Assembly (NCBI GenBank): GCA_001579985.1
Contig: LRSR01013472.1
Coordinates: 1 to 38,446, forward strand
Length of the DNA stretch: 38,446 nt
Reading direction: 5' to 3'
From: Hypsibius dujardini
Taxonomy: Eukaryota > Tardigrada > Eutardigrada > Parachela > Hypsibiidae
The notes below the pieces were generated by a model. That model had not been told where the DNA came from, did not search any database, and saw only the letters and a program-made list of their open reading frames with translations. Of this stretch, positions 20,132 to 30,287 are shown in pieces; within the stretch, counting starts at the first letter, position 1; each line of letters starts with the position of its first letter. A program made the position numbers and the translations under genes.

Positions 20132-22373
20132 TTTTCGTCGGCTGAATGACCTTACCATCCGTGACAACTACCCGCTGCCGCACATTGCTGACGTCATCCA
20201 CGCGATTGGGAAATCGAGCTGGTTCACAATGATGGATCTCGTTGCCGGTTACCATCAGATACCGGTCCGAGAGTGTGACATCGACAAAACGGCGTTCATC
20301 ACTCGGGACGGGCTCCACGAATTTCGGCGAGTCCCGTTTGGGTTGAAAAACGCCTCAGCTTTGTTCCAACGGGCAATAGATATCACTTTGGCAGGCCTCA
20401 AATGCAAGACGTGCCTGGCTTTTTTGGACGACGTGGTCATTTATGGCGAGTCGTTCGAAGAGTGTCTGGAACGGACGACCGCCGTGCTCTGGCGGATGGA
20501 GGACAAGGATCTTTTGATCAAAGCCAAAAAATGTCAGATCATGGCGAACGAGATCAGCATCCTCGGATACATTGTAGATGGACGCGGAACACGGCAGGAT
20601 CCCAAGAAGATCCGGGCGATCGTTGACATGCCGGCTCCGAAGGATAAACACGGCATTCAGGTGTTCCTTGGACTTGCGAATTTTTACCGCGAATACGTCA
20701 TTGGATACGGAATCATAGCAACCCCCATCACGCGACTGCTCAAAGGGGGTGTGGCTTGGAAATGGGGCCCGGAGGAGCAAGGGGCGTTCGACGCGCTCAA
20801 GGCCGCCATTGCGTCCGACCCCATCATCGCACATTTTGATCCGGATCTACCTTCGATCGTCCGGACGGACGCATGCAAGACTGGAATCGGCGCTATTGTT
20901 ACGCAGGACGGGAAAATCGTCGCTACGGCCAGCCGGACCACGTCTGACTGCGAAACCCGTTACTCGATATCGGAACTGGAAGCACTTGCTATCAAGTACG
21001 CGTGCCAGAAGTTTCGCATGTTCCTGGAGGGAACCCGGTTCAAGGTTTATAGCGATCATAAGCCACTGACCAGTATGATAGACATAAAGAAAAAAGCGTG
21101 CGCCTCGACCCGGATCAACAACTGGATGGAGGGCCCGCTGGCGGACTACGACTTCGAGGTCATCTACCAACCCGGAAAGAAAATGGGTGACGCGGACACG
21201 CTCAGTCGTGCTCCAGTCGACCCCGCACTAACAGAGGCAGAGCAGGACGAGATCGATTATTCTGTCTTTTGGATGGAAGCACTTGAGAGCGTGACCCGAA
21301 CGACGTCCGACGGTGACTTAGTCCGGGTCCGGCTGGAAGTCCAACCCTTGACCGGAACCTGGACCTCGGACGAACGAGAAAACGTCCGGAAATGGAGATC
21401 CACTATGAAACACCACTTCTCTTACCAACATGAAATGTCTGAGTCGGGTCCGGCCGAACCCGTTTTCGAGTCCTGTATGGCGGAGCCACAGCAGGAGCTC
21501 GACCTCGTGAAGAAGTTCGAAATGTTCTCGGCAGAAATGGCCAAATCAGCTCAACGACCTTCAGACGTCCAGCGAGCAGTCGCGGAAGCAACCGGACTTA
21601 ACGTAAACGAGCTCGTAGACAAGGACGAAGAACGGATTAACATCGACGAGTGGACGGAACAAAACAGCATCCGGACCATCGACTTTATCGCGGCCCAGAA
21701 GAAGGACAAGGTCGCAAGACGATTGGTGGAAGTCCCTCAACTTAGAGGACGTGCTCCTACGCGAAACGAGCAAATCCAAGCCAGACATTATGCAGTCCGA
21801 AACGGCCTATTGTATCGAGTCGAACAACGTGGCCCCGTGGTAGTACACCGGTTGTACGTACCTGTGGGACTCAGACTCGGAATCATCAAAGAGGCACACG
21901 ATCATCCGTTGTCCGGTCATTTCGGAGTGACTAAAGTATGGAAGCGGTTAAAAAATCTGTTCTATTGGCCGAAGATGATATCAAGTATCACCGCGTACGT
22001 CCGGTCCTGCGAGGCGTGTCAGGTTTACGGGAAGGGATCCCGGGCCGCACCTCAAGGATTCCATGGACAAACGGAGATCGGTGGAATCGGTGAGATAGGA
22101 GCCATCAATTTCATGGGACCCATCGAGGAGTCTAACAAAGGTGACAATTACATCATCCTGTACAGTGACATCACGTCCAAATATGTGATCTGCCGGGCCA
22201 CCCATGACTGCTCGGCCGAGACGGCTGCAAAATGTTACGAGGACGTTGTCTGCGGGCCCGGAGCACCGAAAATCCTGATCTCCGATCAAGGCAGTTGGAC
22301 ATGTCATGCGACATCTGCTGAAGATCACCGGAATCAAGCACGTCACCACGACGGCGTATCATCCGAAGGCTAA
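20103..22373 (+). pseudogene. Pol: RT palm, RNase H and integrase N-terminal and core
   Basis: RT motifs run in order: FRRLND, FTMMDLVAGYHQIPV, FGLKNASALFQRAID, and the catalytic FLDDVVIYG at about 20420, followed by the connection. RNase H shows RTDACKTGIGAIV, SELEALAIKYA and VYSDHKPL, keeping Asp, Glu and Asp. Integrase starts with the zinc-binding HDHPLSGHFG and CEACQ. In the core the first catalytic Asp of the usual D-F-x-G-P motif reads Asn (INFMGP, about 22107); the second is present in ILISDQGS. Directly afterwards, near 22300, the frame shifts and the last 25 codons of this ORF are out of frame. Order RT-RNase H-integrase places the element in the Ty3/Gypsy group. Confidence 0.9.
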
Positions 22374-22506
22374 CGCCAACGCAGAACATCGGATGGGTAT
22401 CATAAAATCAGCGCTCGCAAAAGTGGAAAAGAGCCGCCGAGACTGGGCGAAGTTTGTCGCACCAACAGCGTTCGCCTACAACAGCGCGTCCCATGCACCC
22501 ATGTAA
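22306..22506 (+). pseudogene. Integrase core, C-terminal part after frameshift
   Basis: Continues the integrase core in a new frame: MRHLLKITGIKHVTTTAYHP, then NANAEHRMGIIKSAL in which the third catalytic residue (Glu of the DDE triad) is kept, then FAYNSASHAPM. The frame meets a stop at 22504, just before the usual F-G-R motif, which is picked up by the next ORF. Confidence 0.8.
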
Positions 22507-22526
22507 CAACTGGTCATCCACCACAC

Positions 22527-23378
22527 TTGATGTGGTTTGGACGTGAGCTCCTCCATCCGATCGACATGAAATATCTTGGCCCGGAACTCGAAAAATACAC
22601 CGATCGAGACGCCTTGATCCGGGACATCACTCGGAGAGTGGCAGTCCTCACGGACGAGGCCACCCAAGGCGTGGATACCCTTCACAAGAAACATCAAGAT
22701 CAAATCGACCGGGCCCGTCGAGCGCCTACCTACCGAAAGGGAGATTGGGTGATGATCGACGACATGGGCAAGCGAACAGTCGGATCCCGAGGGGCACTCA
22801 AGGCCAACCACCTGGGTCCGTTCCGAATCCAGGCGGCCACGTTCCCTGGTGCATACAAGATCCAACGGATCGATTCCGACGGCGATGGCCAGACAGTGTC
22901 CTTCAAACGAATGAAACCGTTTTCAGCACGCGAAGACGCTATCCCGGCCATTGAGGGCTACGGGAAAGATCATCCGGTGGACAAACCCGCGTTCAAGGAC
23001 GGATATCATCTCCACGACGATTACGAACTGGGAAGTCCGAGAGAACATCTGTTGCCAAACGATCTCATCGCGACAGAGGATATGAAAGCCTTCAAGGAGG
23101 GAATGCGGAAAATCTCCAAGAAGGATCAAAAAGCTATCCGCAAACAGGACTACACAGGCGTGACAGAAAGGAAGAAAAAACGACAAAGCCCAACCAGCCA
23201 GGCAAAGGCGGCCGAGCGCCAGCTTGACGCGAAAGCACTCCACCCAGCCGCGAAGTCATCCCAGCCGGACAAGAAATCCCTGTCGGACGACACGGATCCG
23301 ACAACACCAGACACGACCGGATGCGGCACCAGGAAGTCTAGCTTCGGTAGGACGATACGTGCCCAGGCCCGTGATTGA
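22527..23378 (+). CDS. Integrase C-terminal region with GPY/F-type module and basic tail
   Basis: Opens with WFGRELLHPIDM, the normal end of the integrase core. Residues around 22735-22870 form the GPY/F module: KGDWVMIDDMG, LGPFRIQAATFPGAYKI, where the GPF motif and following hydrophobic strands are clear. The last 130 residues are Lys/Ser/Pro-rich (EGMRKISKKDQKAIRKQ). No chromodomain was recognised after the module. In the intact element this would be fused to the integrase core; here a stop and frame change at 22504-22527 separate them. Confidence 0.75.
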   Translation: MMWFGRELLHPIDMKYLGPELEKYTDRDALIRDITRRVAVLTDEATQGVDTLHKKHQDQIDRARRAPTYRKGDWVMIDDMGKRTVGSRGALKANHLGPFRIQAATFPGAYKIQRIDSDGDGQTVSFKRMKPFSAREDAIPAIEGYGKDHPVDKPAFKDGYHLHDDYELGSPREHLLPNDLIATEDMKAFKEGMRKISKKDQKAIRKQDYTGVTERKKKRQSPTSQAKAAERQLDAKALHPAAKSSQPDKKSLSDDTDPTTPDTTGCGTRKSSFGRTIRAQARD

Positions 23379-23990
23379 GTTTTGTGGAAGGATTTTTTAA
23401 GTCCGAACAGCCACGGGGAAAAACGGCCACAAGTGAGCTCACTCGGACACGAAAGTCAGAGTGACGGATCTTGCGGGTTCGACACGGATGCACTCGGACA
23501 ACATGGAAAACATCACCGAGGGCAGAAAAAGTTATTCCAACAATTTTCAGACAAAACCAACACCAGGCACGCCACACCCAGCGGGACCGGACGTCCCGGC
23601 TGGCAAACTTCATAGTTTCAGTAGGCAGTCCGGCACAAGCCAGTGTCAGGGCTGTATGGCGCCAAAGTGGAAATGGAGTATCAGATGGATAGCATCCAAC
23701 AAAAACGGGACGGATCCGGCCCCCCCGGAACGGATACGGCTGGCGGCTGGCAGTTACGACAACAACTGACGGGACCGGTCACCGACATGAACAAAATCAA
23801 AATCAACAAGTAGCGCCAAGGTGCATCCAATGCATCCAGTCTTGCGGAGTGCAAGCCCCGCCCACAGCCACAGGGAAGGCTACAATGATTGTTTCATTTC
23901 AAAACGAACAACCGTTCCCGCATTTAGCGCGCACGATTCCCTCTACCCTGTGCAGTGAAAAGCATAAGGCGCAGACGGGAAAACGAACAG
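23379..23990. other. Post-integrase region without clear coding sequence
   Basis: Short overlapping ORFs with no recognisable content. From about 23800 the sequence has A/T-rich and GC-box-like pieces (CCCCGCCCAC at 23868) and could hold a promoter for the downstream accessory gene, but no element is certain. Confidence 0.4.
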
Positions 23991-24215
23991 CGTCAGTGTG
24001 TTGGTTTTTTCTCTTCCTGGTTCTTCATTCTCCCCTCTTCTTTCAAATTTTTCGGCCATTTTGATTATTACCCTCGACCACCATCCACCACCATCCATCA
24101 CCATCCATCACCATCAAGAAGGAAAAGTTCTTCGCCCGTCTCTTCTCTCCGTACCTACGGATTCCGGTTTTGGGCCCATTCCGGGAGCCCCGGAGGATTT
24201 GCATATCACTTTTTG

Positions 24216-24318
24216 GTGAGTAACGCAACATTTCGGTGGAGGAAGATGGCGAATTCCAGTCGCCACATGGACAATCATCGGGAAAAGAAGGCGTCATCAC
24301 CGCTTTTTGATTTTTCAG
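24216..24318 (+). other. Candidate 5'-UTR intron of the accessory gene
   Basis: A strong donor (TTTTG|GTGAGTAAC) and a pyrimidine-led acceptor (TTTGATTTTTCAG) enclose 103 nt. Splicing would place the upstream segment ahead of the first ATG of the coiled-coil frame at 24392. Confidence 0.45.
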
Positions 24319-24391
24319 CGTAACCTTCGCCCTCGCCCTCCCACGCTCTCCCGATTAGTTCTGGCAGCAAGAGCTGGATCGACTGCGGGAC

Positions 24392-27131
24392 ATGGCGGCA
24401 GCGGCGCAGAGCAAGTCCCTGCTTTCAGACCAGGAGAACCAGAAGCTGCGGTTCAACTTGACCGTCGCACAACGCAAGATTGCGGACTACGAAAATCGAT
24501 TTAAGGCCGGTCCGATCCCTCCGGGCATCCCTCAACCAACCCCGGGACTCGCCGACGAGCTCACCGCGTGTCGACGGGAGGTGGTCATACTGACGGTGGA
24601 TAAGACACGGCTGTCCCAGCAGCTGAGCGCTCAAACGACGGCGTGTGAGGAGCTGCGAAACCGGCTGGCTCAACGCGACAAGGACGTTGGCGGGACACGT
24701 GACGTGACGTGACAAAACAAAACAGGACAAGACAAGACAAAACTAACGCGAAACTCCAGAACGACCTGACTAAGGCCGAAGAAGTCACAGCCCAGCGCGA
24801 ACGCCAGTGGGAAGAGATTTGCATACCCTTGATCAACAGATCCGCACCCTTGTTCCGCAGAACACAGACCTCGAAAAGCAGGTGCGCAACTTGAACGGAG
24901 TCATCAACTCGACTCTCGGAGGGGTATGAAAGGAAGTTCGCCGCCATCGACACCAAACTGAAGCAGATCACCGGCCCAAGCCCAAGAGGGACAGGGTCCG
25001 GCGGTCAGCCCGAAACTCAGCAGGAGTCGAGACAGAAAGCACTCCCGCCACCTCCTCCGCCTCCGCCTGCCCCATCCACGCCCAAACAAGACAAGAAGGG
25101 CGGCGTTGGTGGACCTACGCCGAATCAGACAGTCGGGAAGGACTTCCTCGTCACGCCGACACCGGTCATGTCCAAGCTGCAACAGGTCACCCAACGGATG
25201 ACACCGGGGACGTCGACCTCAGCCAGTTGCAGTGAAGGATCCGTTGACACGGGCGCCCCGCTGCGTCAGCACAAAGGTATGCCGGAACTCGAGCCCACCG
25301 GCGACATGATCTTCCCAAACGAAGACGACCCGTGGCTGGTGGTGGCCAAACAGCTGAGGGTGATCCGGGTATTGTTCAGCTCCGACCTCAAATTTCAAAA
25401 GTATTGCCTCGGACAACCACGCTACACGTTGGCCGGATCCATCCCGTACTTCCAGCCACACTGCGGCGCCTACGCGTTCACCCTCCTCTACAATGATGTG
25501 AAGGCCGTGTGTGACGGACACAAAGCGAACCGGTATAGTATTGTAAAGCGGGAGCTGTCTACACCGATGCTGGACGGGAGGCCCAACAAGGAACAGATCC
25601 GTTTCGTCCGTGCGTTTACATATATCGGCACCCATCCCCAGAACGTCGGACCACGCCCAACGCGGTCATCATTCACGGAACAAGTGTCCCAGCGCCAGGA
25701 TGCGGTGATCATGCTCGCAAATATGGCGGAAACTGTCGCGGTTTGGCTGCAACTGTTTAGTAAGCAGACGGTGCTGGACATTGAACTGATCATCAAGGCG
25801 TGCCAGTACGTGGCGTTGGACGCGACGACGGAGACGAAACCACCGCCCATCCCGGGAGAAGTCTTCCAATGCAACCCGACGCAAACGGATATGGAACAGT
25901 TCAATCTACAGGGCGGGACGACTAAGGAGTATTTGCCCCTGCTCACCTTCAAGCGACCAAGCATGGAAGAGATCGGCCACTACTTCAAGTTCTGGGGCGA
26001 GGTGATTCACGCTGTCCTGGAGCACGGAGTACCGAAGAACAAGAAGGCCGTATCGACCGACTTTCGCATTAACCGGTACAACAGGAACCGGTCAGACTTG
26101 GCGAAGAGTCGCGACAACCCGATCAACCACCAACAGTCAATCTGCCGGCTGCTAGACATGTCGGAGTTGGCCAAAACCTTGCGACCGGCAAGGGCGGACT
26201 ACCAACCGATCAAATACGAATTCTGGACGGACATTCCGGAGATGGAAAACTGGGCTACGGGCAGCACGAATGACCATGACGATCATGACGACGATGACGA
26301 TGAGATTCACCAGTCGGAAGCGGGAGACGACACTCATGCGGCGAGCGACGATGACGACACAAGTAACGCAAGTGACAGCTCTCAACAGCCGCGCCCCGAT
26401 GGTAAGCGGCGACTGTCCGACATTCTTAACCGCATAATATGCCGGAGCGGGGTTGCACGTCTTTTCTTTTTTTAGCCGGTGGACGCCTTCGTCGCCAGTA
26501 GGAGATTCCGACATTTGTTTTCCCGGAATTGGTCATCAAGGATTCGTCGTCCGGTGAGGAGGAAGAGCTGGAGGAACAAGACACGTCGTCCAGCGATGAA
26601 TCAATTAAATCCATCAAGACCAAAGAGAAGGCGGTCGAGGCCAAGCTAAAGAAGGGTGCGGACCCGGACAGAGTCCTGCGCAAGCCCATGAAAAAGCGCG
26701 TCTCAGCCTACAACACGACGGGCCGGTCACGACCCAAGAAACGGGAAGACCCCAAGTCCAGCGGAGAGGAGGAGCAACACCAGACCACCTCGGGTAAGCC
26801 CAAACGGACAACCCGAGAACATTTTGGCGAACCAGCTGCCCCATCGTGGGTGACTGCCGTTGTGCCGCGCTTCTCAACCGGCGGCCGCGTGAGCACCCAA
26901 CATATTCATTTGGACGAACTGTTTGGTGATCACGAAGGCTTGACCGAGGTCCAACGACGCCTCCTGGCTGTGCAGCAGGGTAAGCAATACATTCCCCGTG
27001 CCGCACGTATTTATATCTCGTGCCGCGCGTTGTGTAATTTTTACCCGCGTGGTGTGGTCTATACCCCGGGTACGCCATTGGTCACTGAGAACATTAAGCT
27101 TTCGAGCAATGAACCCAGGAGAGGGAGATGA
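24392..27131 (+). CDS. Unrecognised intron-bearing accessory gene 3' of integrase
   Basis: The best model is exons 24392-24685, 24760-26401 and 26476-27131. Intron 1 (74 nt) has a weak GTTGGC donor but a CTAAC branch-like site and CTCCAG acceptor. Intron 2 (74 nt) has GTAAGC and a long T-tract before TAG. Each removal restores one continuous frame. The product would have a coiled coil (ENQKLRFNLTVAQRKIADYE, AEEVTAQRERQWEE), a Pro run at 25048-25077, a globular region (25300-26250; VVAKQLRVIRVLFSSDLKF, VRAFTYIGTHPQN, ETVAVWLQLFSKQTVLDIEL), an Asp-rich tract (26275-26360) and an acidic/basic C-terminus (SSGEEEELEEQD, then KKRED). A compensating frameshift pair lies at about 24822 and 24921 and an in-frame TAG at 26499. 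It has no signal peptide or membrane helix, so it is not an obvious envelope. A second structural (gag-like) protein or a captured gene are possible; no family is recognised. Confidence 0.5.
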
Positions 27132-27370
27132 AATTGTCTCCCAAACATCGATACTTGGCTGGCCTAGAGGATGGTCCTGAGATAGTGACCCTGCCGGACT
27201 ATGTTTTCCACATTCCAGGGGCCGTGGCCGTCAAAATACAACTGAATCCGAAGCGTCTCAAGACGACGTTCGTCACCGTCCCGCCTCCGCCCCGGCCACC
27301 CTACAGGCACTCGGCTCACACCGGACCCGGAGGTCTTGAACCGGATGGTGAAACGACAGCTCAGCGGTGA
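27128..27370 (+). CDS. Small element ORF, unrecognised
   Basis: 80 codons from an ATG. The first 55 residues look globular (HRYLAGLEDGPEIVTLPDYV, HIPGAVAVKIQL) and the end is Pro/His-rich. It starts just as the preceding frame ends, which may mean a frameshift in a longer accessory protein and not a separate gene. Confidence 0.3.
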   Translation: MKLSPKHRYLAGLEDGPEIVTLPDYVFHIPGAVAVKIQLNPKRLKTTFVTVPPPPRPPYRHSAHTGPGGLEPDGETTAQR

Positions 27371-27707
27371 CATCATTCCAGCCCCACCGCCTACTGACCA
27401 ACCACTTGTCACCGGGTTGTTCAGTTTGCGCCCGACCTCAACGGCCTCGACTCCGAGCACCAACATGGCCATACCGGTCATGTCGCCAATGCTACCAAGG
27501 CTGCCCTCATTGATGCAGGCCCTGTCGGCCAGTGGTCCGTACATCCCGTTATCATTGTCTCGAGAGTTGGTGAAAGGAATAAACTCGCCGACGCCCATGC
27601 CCAGCGCTGCACGAGGAGCAAGAAAGGCTCGGACAAACGCAACGCGCGCGACCGGAAGCGCTGGATCCCGGCCACACCGGTGCTACGCCGGAACCGATTA
27701 CTGCTGA
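27336..27707 (+). CDS. Ser/Thr/Pro-rich element ORF, unrecognised
   Basis: 123 codons of low-complexity composition (APPPTDQPLVTGLF, STASTPSTNMAIPVM) with a basic C-terminus. It overlaps the previous ORF in another frame. Probably part of the same decayed accessory coding region. Confidence 0.25.
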   Translation: MNRMVKRQLSGDIIPAPPPTDQPLVTGLFSLRPTSTASTPSTNMAIPVMSPMLPRLPSLMQALSASGPYIPLSLSRELVKGINSPTPMPSAARGARKARTNATRATGSAGSRPHRCYAGTDYC

Positions 27708-27837
27708 GTCGGCGAAATCATTGCCGACAACATTAAATGCACCGGAACCACTGACTTCTCCGACCCGTCCGGCCAACACTCGGAACGGATCACGCCATCC
27801 GAGTTAGAAACTGGAAGCCGGCGAACCGAGCTCCAGC

Positions 27838-27981
27838 ATGGTCCGCAGTATGATGGACGACGACGAAATGCTACACATGCCCCAGTTCATGCCGGGGGAC
27901 CTTTTCGGGTGGATGAATCAGCCGCTCCTCGATGTGGACAACGAGGAGGAAGAGGGCGAACTGGTGCACATAGAATCCTAA
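27838..27981 (+). CDS. Short acidic ORF closing the accessory module
   Basis: A 47-residue frame from ATG to TAA: Met-rich (MMDDDEMLHMPQFM), then FGWMNQPLLDVDNEEEEGEL. Too short to assign; likely the acidic C-terminal end of the accessory coding region. No coding sequence follows before the receptor exons. Confidence 0.3.
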   Translation: MVRSMMDDDEMLHMPQFMPGDLFGWMNQPLLDVDNEEEEGELVHIES

Positions 27982-28590
27982 GTCCACCCAAATCCGAAGG
28001 TCGGTATCCCCCTCACAGTTTGGGCCCGACTGGACTTTGTCAGTTTTTCATTTTCTCTCTTCCTGATTGGCTAGAGCAATTGCGTAATCCCTTTTGTAAA
28101 CCGTTTTCACGTTTCCTGTCGTTTTTTTTTCTTTTTTTGTTTTGTCCGGTTCGGACCGAAATGATGGTTGCTGGTTCGGAGCCGCGTCGCTGCCGACTTC
28201 TTCTTTTGCTCACGATAGCTTTAGTTTCTTTTTTTACTTTCTTGAAACATGGTTTACGGAAGAATCTCTTCGTTTTGTGGTGACAGCGCGAGTTCAATAA
28301 TACAGCCGTTGAATAAACTCGTTTCCGAGATACGTTAAGGCACCCGACAGCGATCAGAAGTCCGAGTAGATCGGAACGCAGAGTCACCATACACGGAACA
28401 CGAATTCACACATGGGGACGCGGTTCCATAACGGGCCATCATACACTCGGGTTGTCTCTCAAACATACGGACTCCCGCTCACGGCTGTAATCACCAATTT
28501 TTATGCCCGGACGTGGCCGGTTGTGTCTTGCTATCCGGTATCTGTCGAGACTAAGTAATGATTAAGACGGTTGTTCTCTCCACTCTACAG
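27982..28590. other. 3' end of the element region, non-coding
   Basis: T-rich tracts (28110-28140, 28210-28240), a TTGTGGTGACAGCGCGAG sequence near 28277 that resembles a primer-binding site, and an AATAAA at about 28312 that could serve as a polyadenylation signal. It may contain a 3' LTR, but no match to the 5' end was found. It ends at a normal 3' splice site (CACTCTACAG) of receptor gene 2. Confidence 0.4.
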
Positions 28591-29146
28591 CTACTCGCTG
28601 GTATAATCAGCGCCTACAGGAGCATCGAAATATTTGCCCAGGTCAATGTGAGAACATCCCCGAAATAAATTGTTCTTGTTCTGTTGGATCAGCCGAAAGT
28701 TTGACGTATCTTTAAGGTGCTAAATGACTTCAGAAGTCAACGTGGAGTTTCTTCCGCATTCGATGGTTACAATTTGTCTCGAATGTTCCTGAACCGAAGT
28801 TTTGAGAGCGATCTTTCCGACATCTTCATTGACGGCACCGGGAATCGACGGGTGGAGTTGGCGGTCACCTACTTCGCCGCTGACAAAGGGGGCAGCAGAC
28901 AGGTAAGCAACTTTTCGCGACAAGCGCACATGCTTTTCCTAAATTCCTAACGGATATACGTGCTTTTAGGTATTTCTTCAACAGGCAAGGAACACCGCCT
29001 TCAGATTATCTCAAATGCATAATATATTCCCGTTCTGGCCGGATGGCAAGTGGCCACCACCGAATGAACCACGATGCGGCTATACCGACCAGAAGTTTGA
29101 CTGCTGTCAAGGTAAACAAATCAGCCTCAAATATGTCCATCATAAA

Positions 29147-29672
29147 AGGGTTCGTTTAGGATCCGTACAAGTCGGAACCAGGACCCTCGTGGTAGAGCCA
29201 GGGGGTGAGCAGAAGTGTAAAATGCATTCTTCAAAACTTAATACAAAATTTAGTCGAAGATCCCTGGTAATTTTGAAACATGTGTGTAGATACAAGAGTC
29301 TGATTTCCAAACCCCTGAGGCCCTTTGAAGACAGGCCCGACACTTCCAGAAGTTTCGAAACATTAAGCCGAATTTTGAGTCCAGTGCTATAAGAAATCAG
29401 TGTCGAATTGACCGCTGGGCCGACCGAGCCGTTAACCCCCCCCCGCTCCGCGAGGGGGGGGGCAATTTCTTACTCTTTTTAAATCTTAAAGTTTGCCCCC
29501 CCCCGGCCCGCGGGAGGAAGGCAAAATTATTTTTACCACCCCGTCGAGCAAGCTTCGCGTTCCTTCCAGGTCGACCTCAACCCGCCACTGAAAGAAAAAC
29601 ACTTTGCCCCTTTGTCCACCGCCGGACCCTACCATGAGGGATCCTGGTTCCGACTTGTAGGGACTCTAAACG
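29147..29672. mobile_element. Inverted-repeat element in receptor 2 intron
   Basis: The sequence around 29148-29215 (GTTCGTTTAGGATCC, then ACAAGTCGGAACCAGGA) recurs inverted at 29605-29672, with several mismatches, for about 65 bases. The two arms bracket a smaller MITE at 29398-29590. The homologous intron of receptor 1 lacks it. No target duplication was identified. Confidence 0.65.
29398..29590. mobile_element. hAT-like MITE, CAGTGG-type ends, with C/G hairpin
   Basis: The ends are CAGTGTCGAATTGA and, inverted, CAGTGGCGGGTTGA; CAGTGGCGG is a frequent hAT-type terminus. The interior has a run of nine C, GCTCCGCGA, then nine G (a strong hairpin) and a second C-run. Flanks TAAGAAAT and AAAGAAAA match at six of eight positions. 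A relative lies at 32129-32305. Confidence 0.65.
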
Positions 29673-29747
29673 AGCCCCTGATCATTATGATCTTCGAAAC
29701 GCTCACTGTATGCTATTTTTCGCAAAAAATTCATTTCAACGAATTCA

Positions 29748-29825
29748 GACAGACATACAAACAGACACACAGACACACAGACAGACAGACAGACGCATAC
29801 AGACACAGACACACAGACAGACAGG
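29748..29825. repeat. CAGA/CACA microsatellite
   Basis: Arrays of CAGA, CACA and ACAGACAC in the intron before the transmembrane exon, at the place of the CAGA/CAGG array of receptor 1. Confidence 0.85.
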
Positions 29826-30287
29826 GATAACACGTGAGCGAATGATCGAACTACACTATCTGATCTATCTGATCTGTCTGATCTACATTATCTGATTTAG
29901 ATGCACTTTTCCTGCAAACTGCTGCCGCTTCTTGTCTCGCGGCTGTACTGCTTCTATTAGGCATATGTTTAATTTCTCGACGGTAGGTGGAAAGCGCCAA
30001 CACCGTGGAAGTCTCAGGTGGTTGTCAGCAGTTCCTTTTTTTGTAGATTACTTCAAGAGCTACAGCTGAGGCATTTTCTCTGGTGGAACCTAGATCCCAA
30101 TTGTCTGATAGAAAAGCAAAATCACAAGCGAGCCAATCGTAGTCGTTTGACTTTGCGCACTTTTTCAACCTATGCGGCTTTGTGTTTCTCATCCCGTGTG
30201 AATGTTAATCAATCCGGCAGCCGGTTCTTTAATTTGATGGAACCAAACGATACCGTGTACAGTCCTTCGTTCTTTTATAGCTTGTAA

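Larger units (their letters stand above)
9357..28590 (+). mobile_element. Large decayed Ty3/Gypsy-type element region
   Basis: A block about 19 kb long, visibly richer in GC (CCGG/CGGA-rich codons) than the receptor genes on either side. It contains, in order, gag-like ORFs, an OTU-like domain, reverse transcriptase, RNase H, integrase and an accessory module. The RT-RNaseH-integrase order identifies the Ty3/Gypsy group. It lies between the first exon and the last five exons of one receptor gene, replacing the middle exons. Frameshifts and stops occur throughout, so it is probably inactive. No pair of long terminal repeats and no target-site duplication were found by eye, so both outer boundaries are approximate; they are set where similarity to the other receptor copies ends. 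A canonical DTG/DSG aspartic protease was not recognised. The 3' module after 23.4 kb could in principle be a separate insertion. Confidence 0.7.
28591..30287 (+). pseudogene. Receptor gene 2, last five exons
   Basis: Exons 28591-28641, 28717-28902, 28970-29111, 29901-29982 and 30047-30287 match receptor 1 exons 5-9, with identical lengths for the first four (51, 186, 142 and 82 nt) and identical phases. Landmarks: LSRMFLNRSF, GTGNRRVELAVTYF, FWPDGKWPPPNEPRCGY, transmembrane LAAVLLLLGICLI and juxtamembrane LWWNLDPNCLIEKQ. As in receptor 1 the frame ends shortly after the juxtamembrane segment, here 12 codons later (stop at 30285). No internal stop is present, so this part could still be functional. 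The gene as a whole lacks the four exons between its first exon (9105) and here, where the retroelement lies, so it is called a pseudogene. Confidence 0.75.

Noticed and set aside
26980-27118. GTAAGC donor with downstream CCCAG as a further intron of the accessory gene
   Set aside because: No acceptor in the interval gives the phase needed to enter the 27128 frame.
906-28405. Identical 15-mer CACGGAACACGAATT in receptor 1 intron and at the 3' end of the element region
   Set aside because: A single 15-base match in a 38-kb window is within chance, and the flanks do not align.
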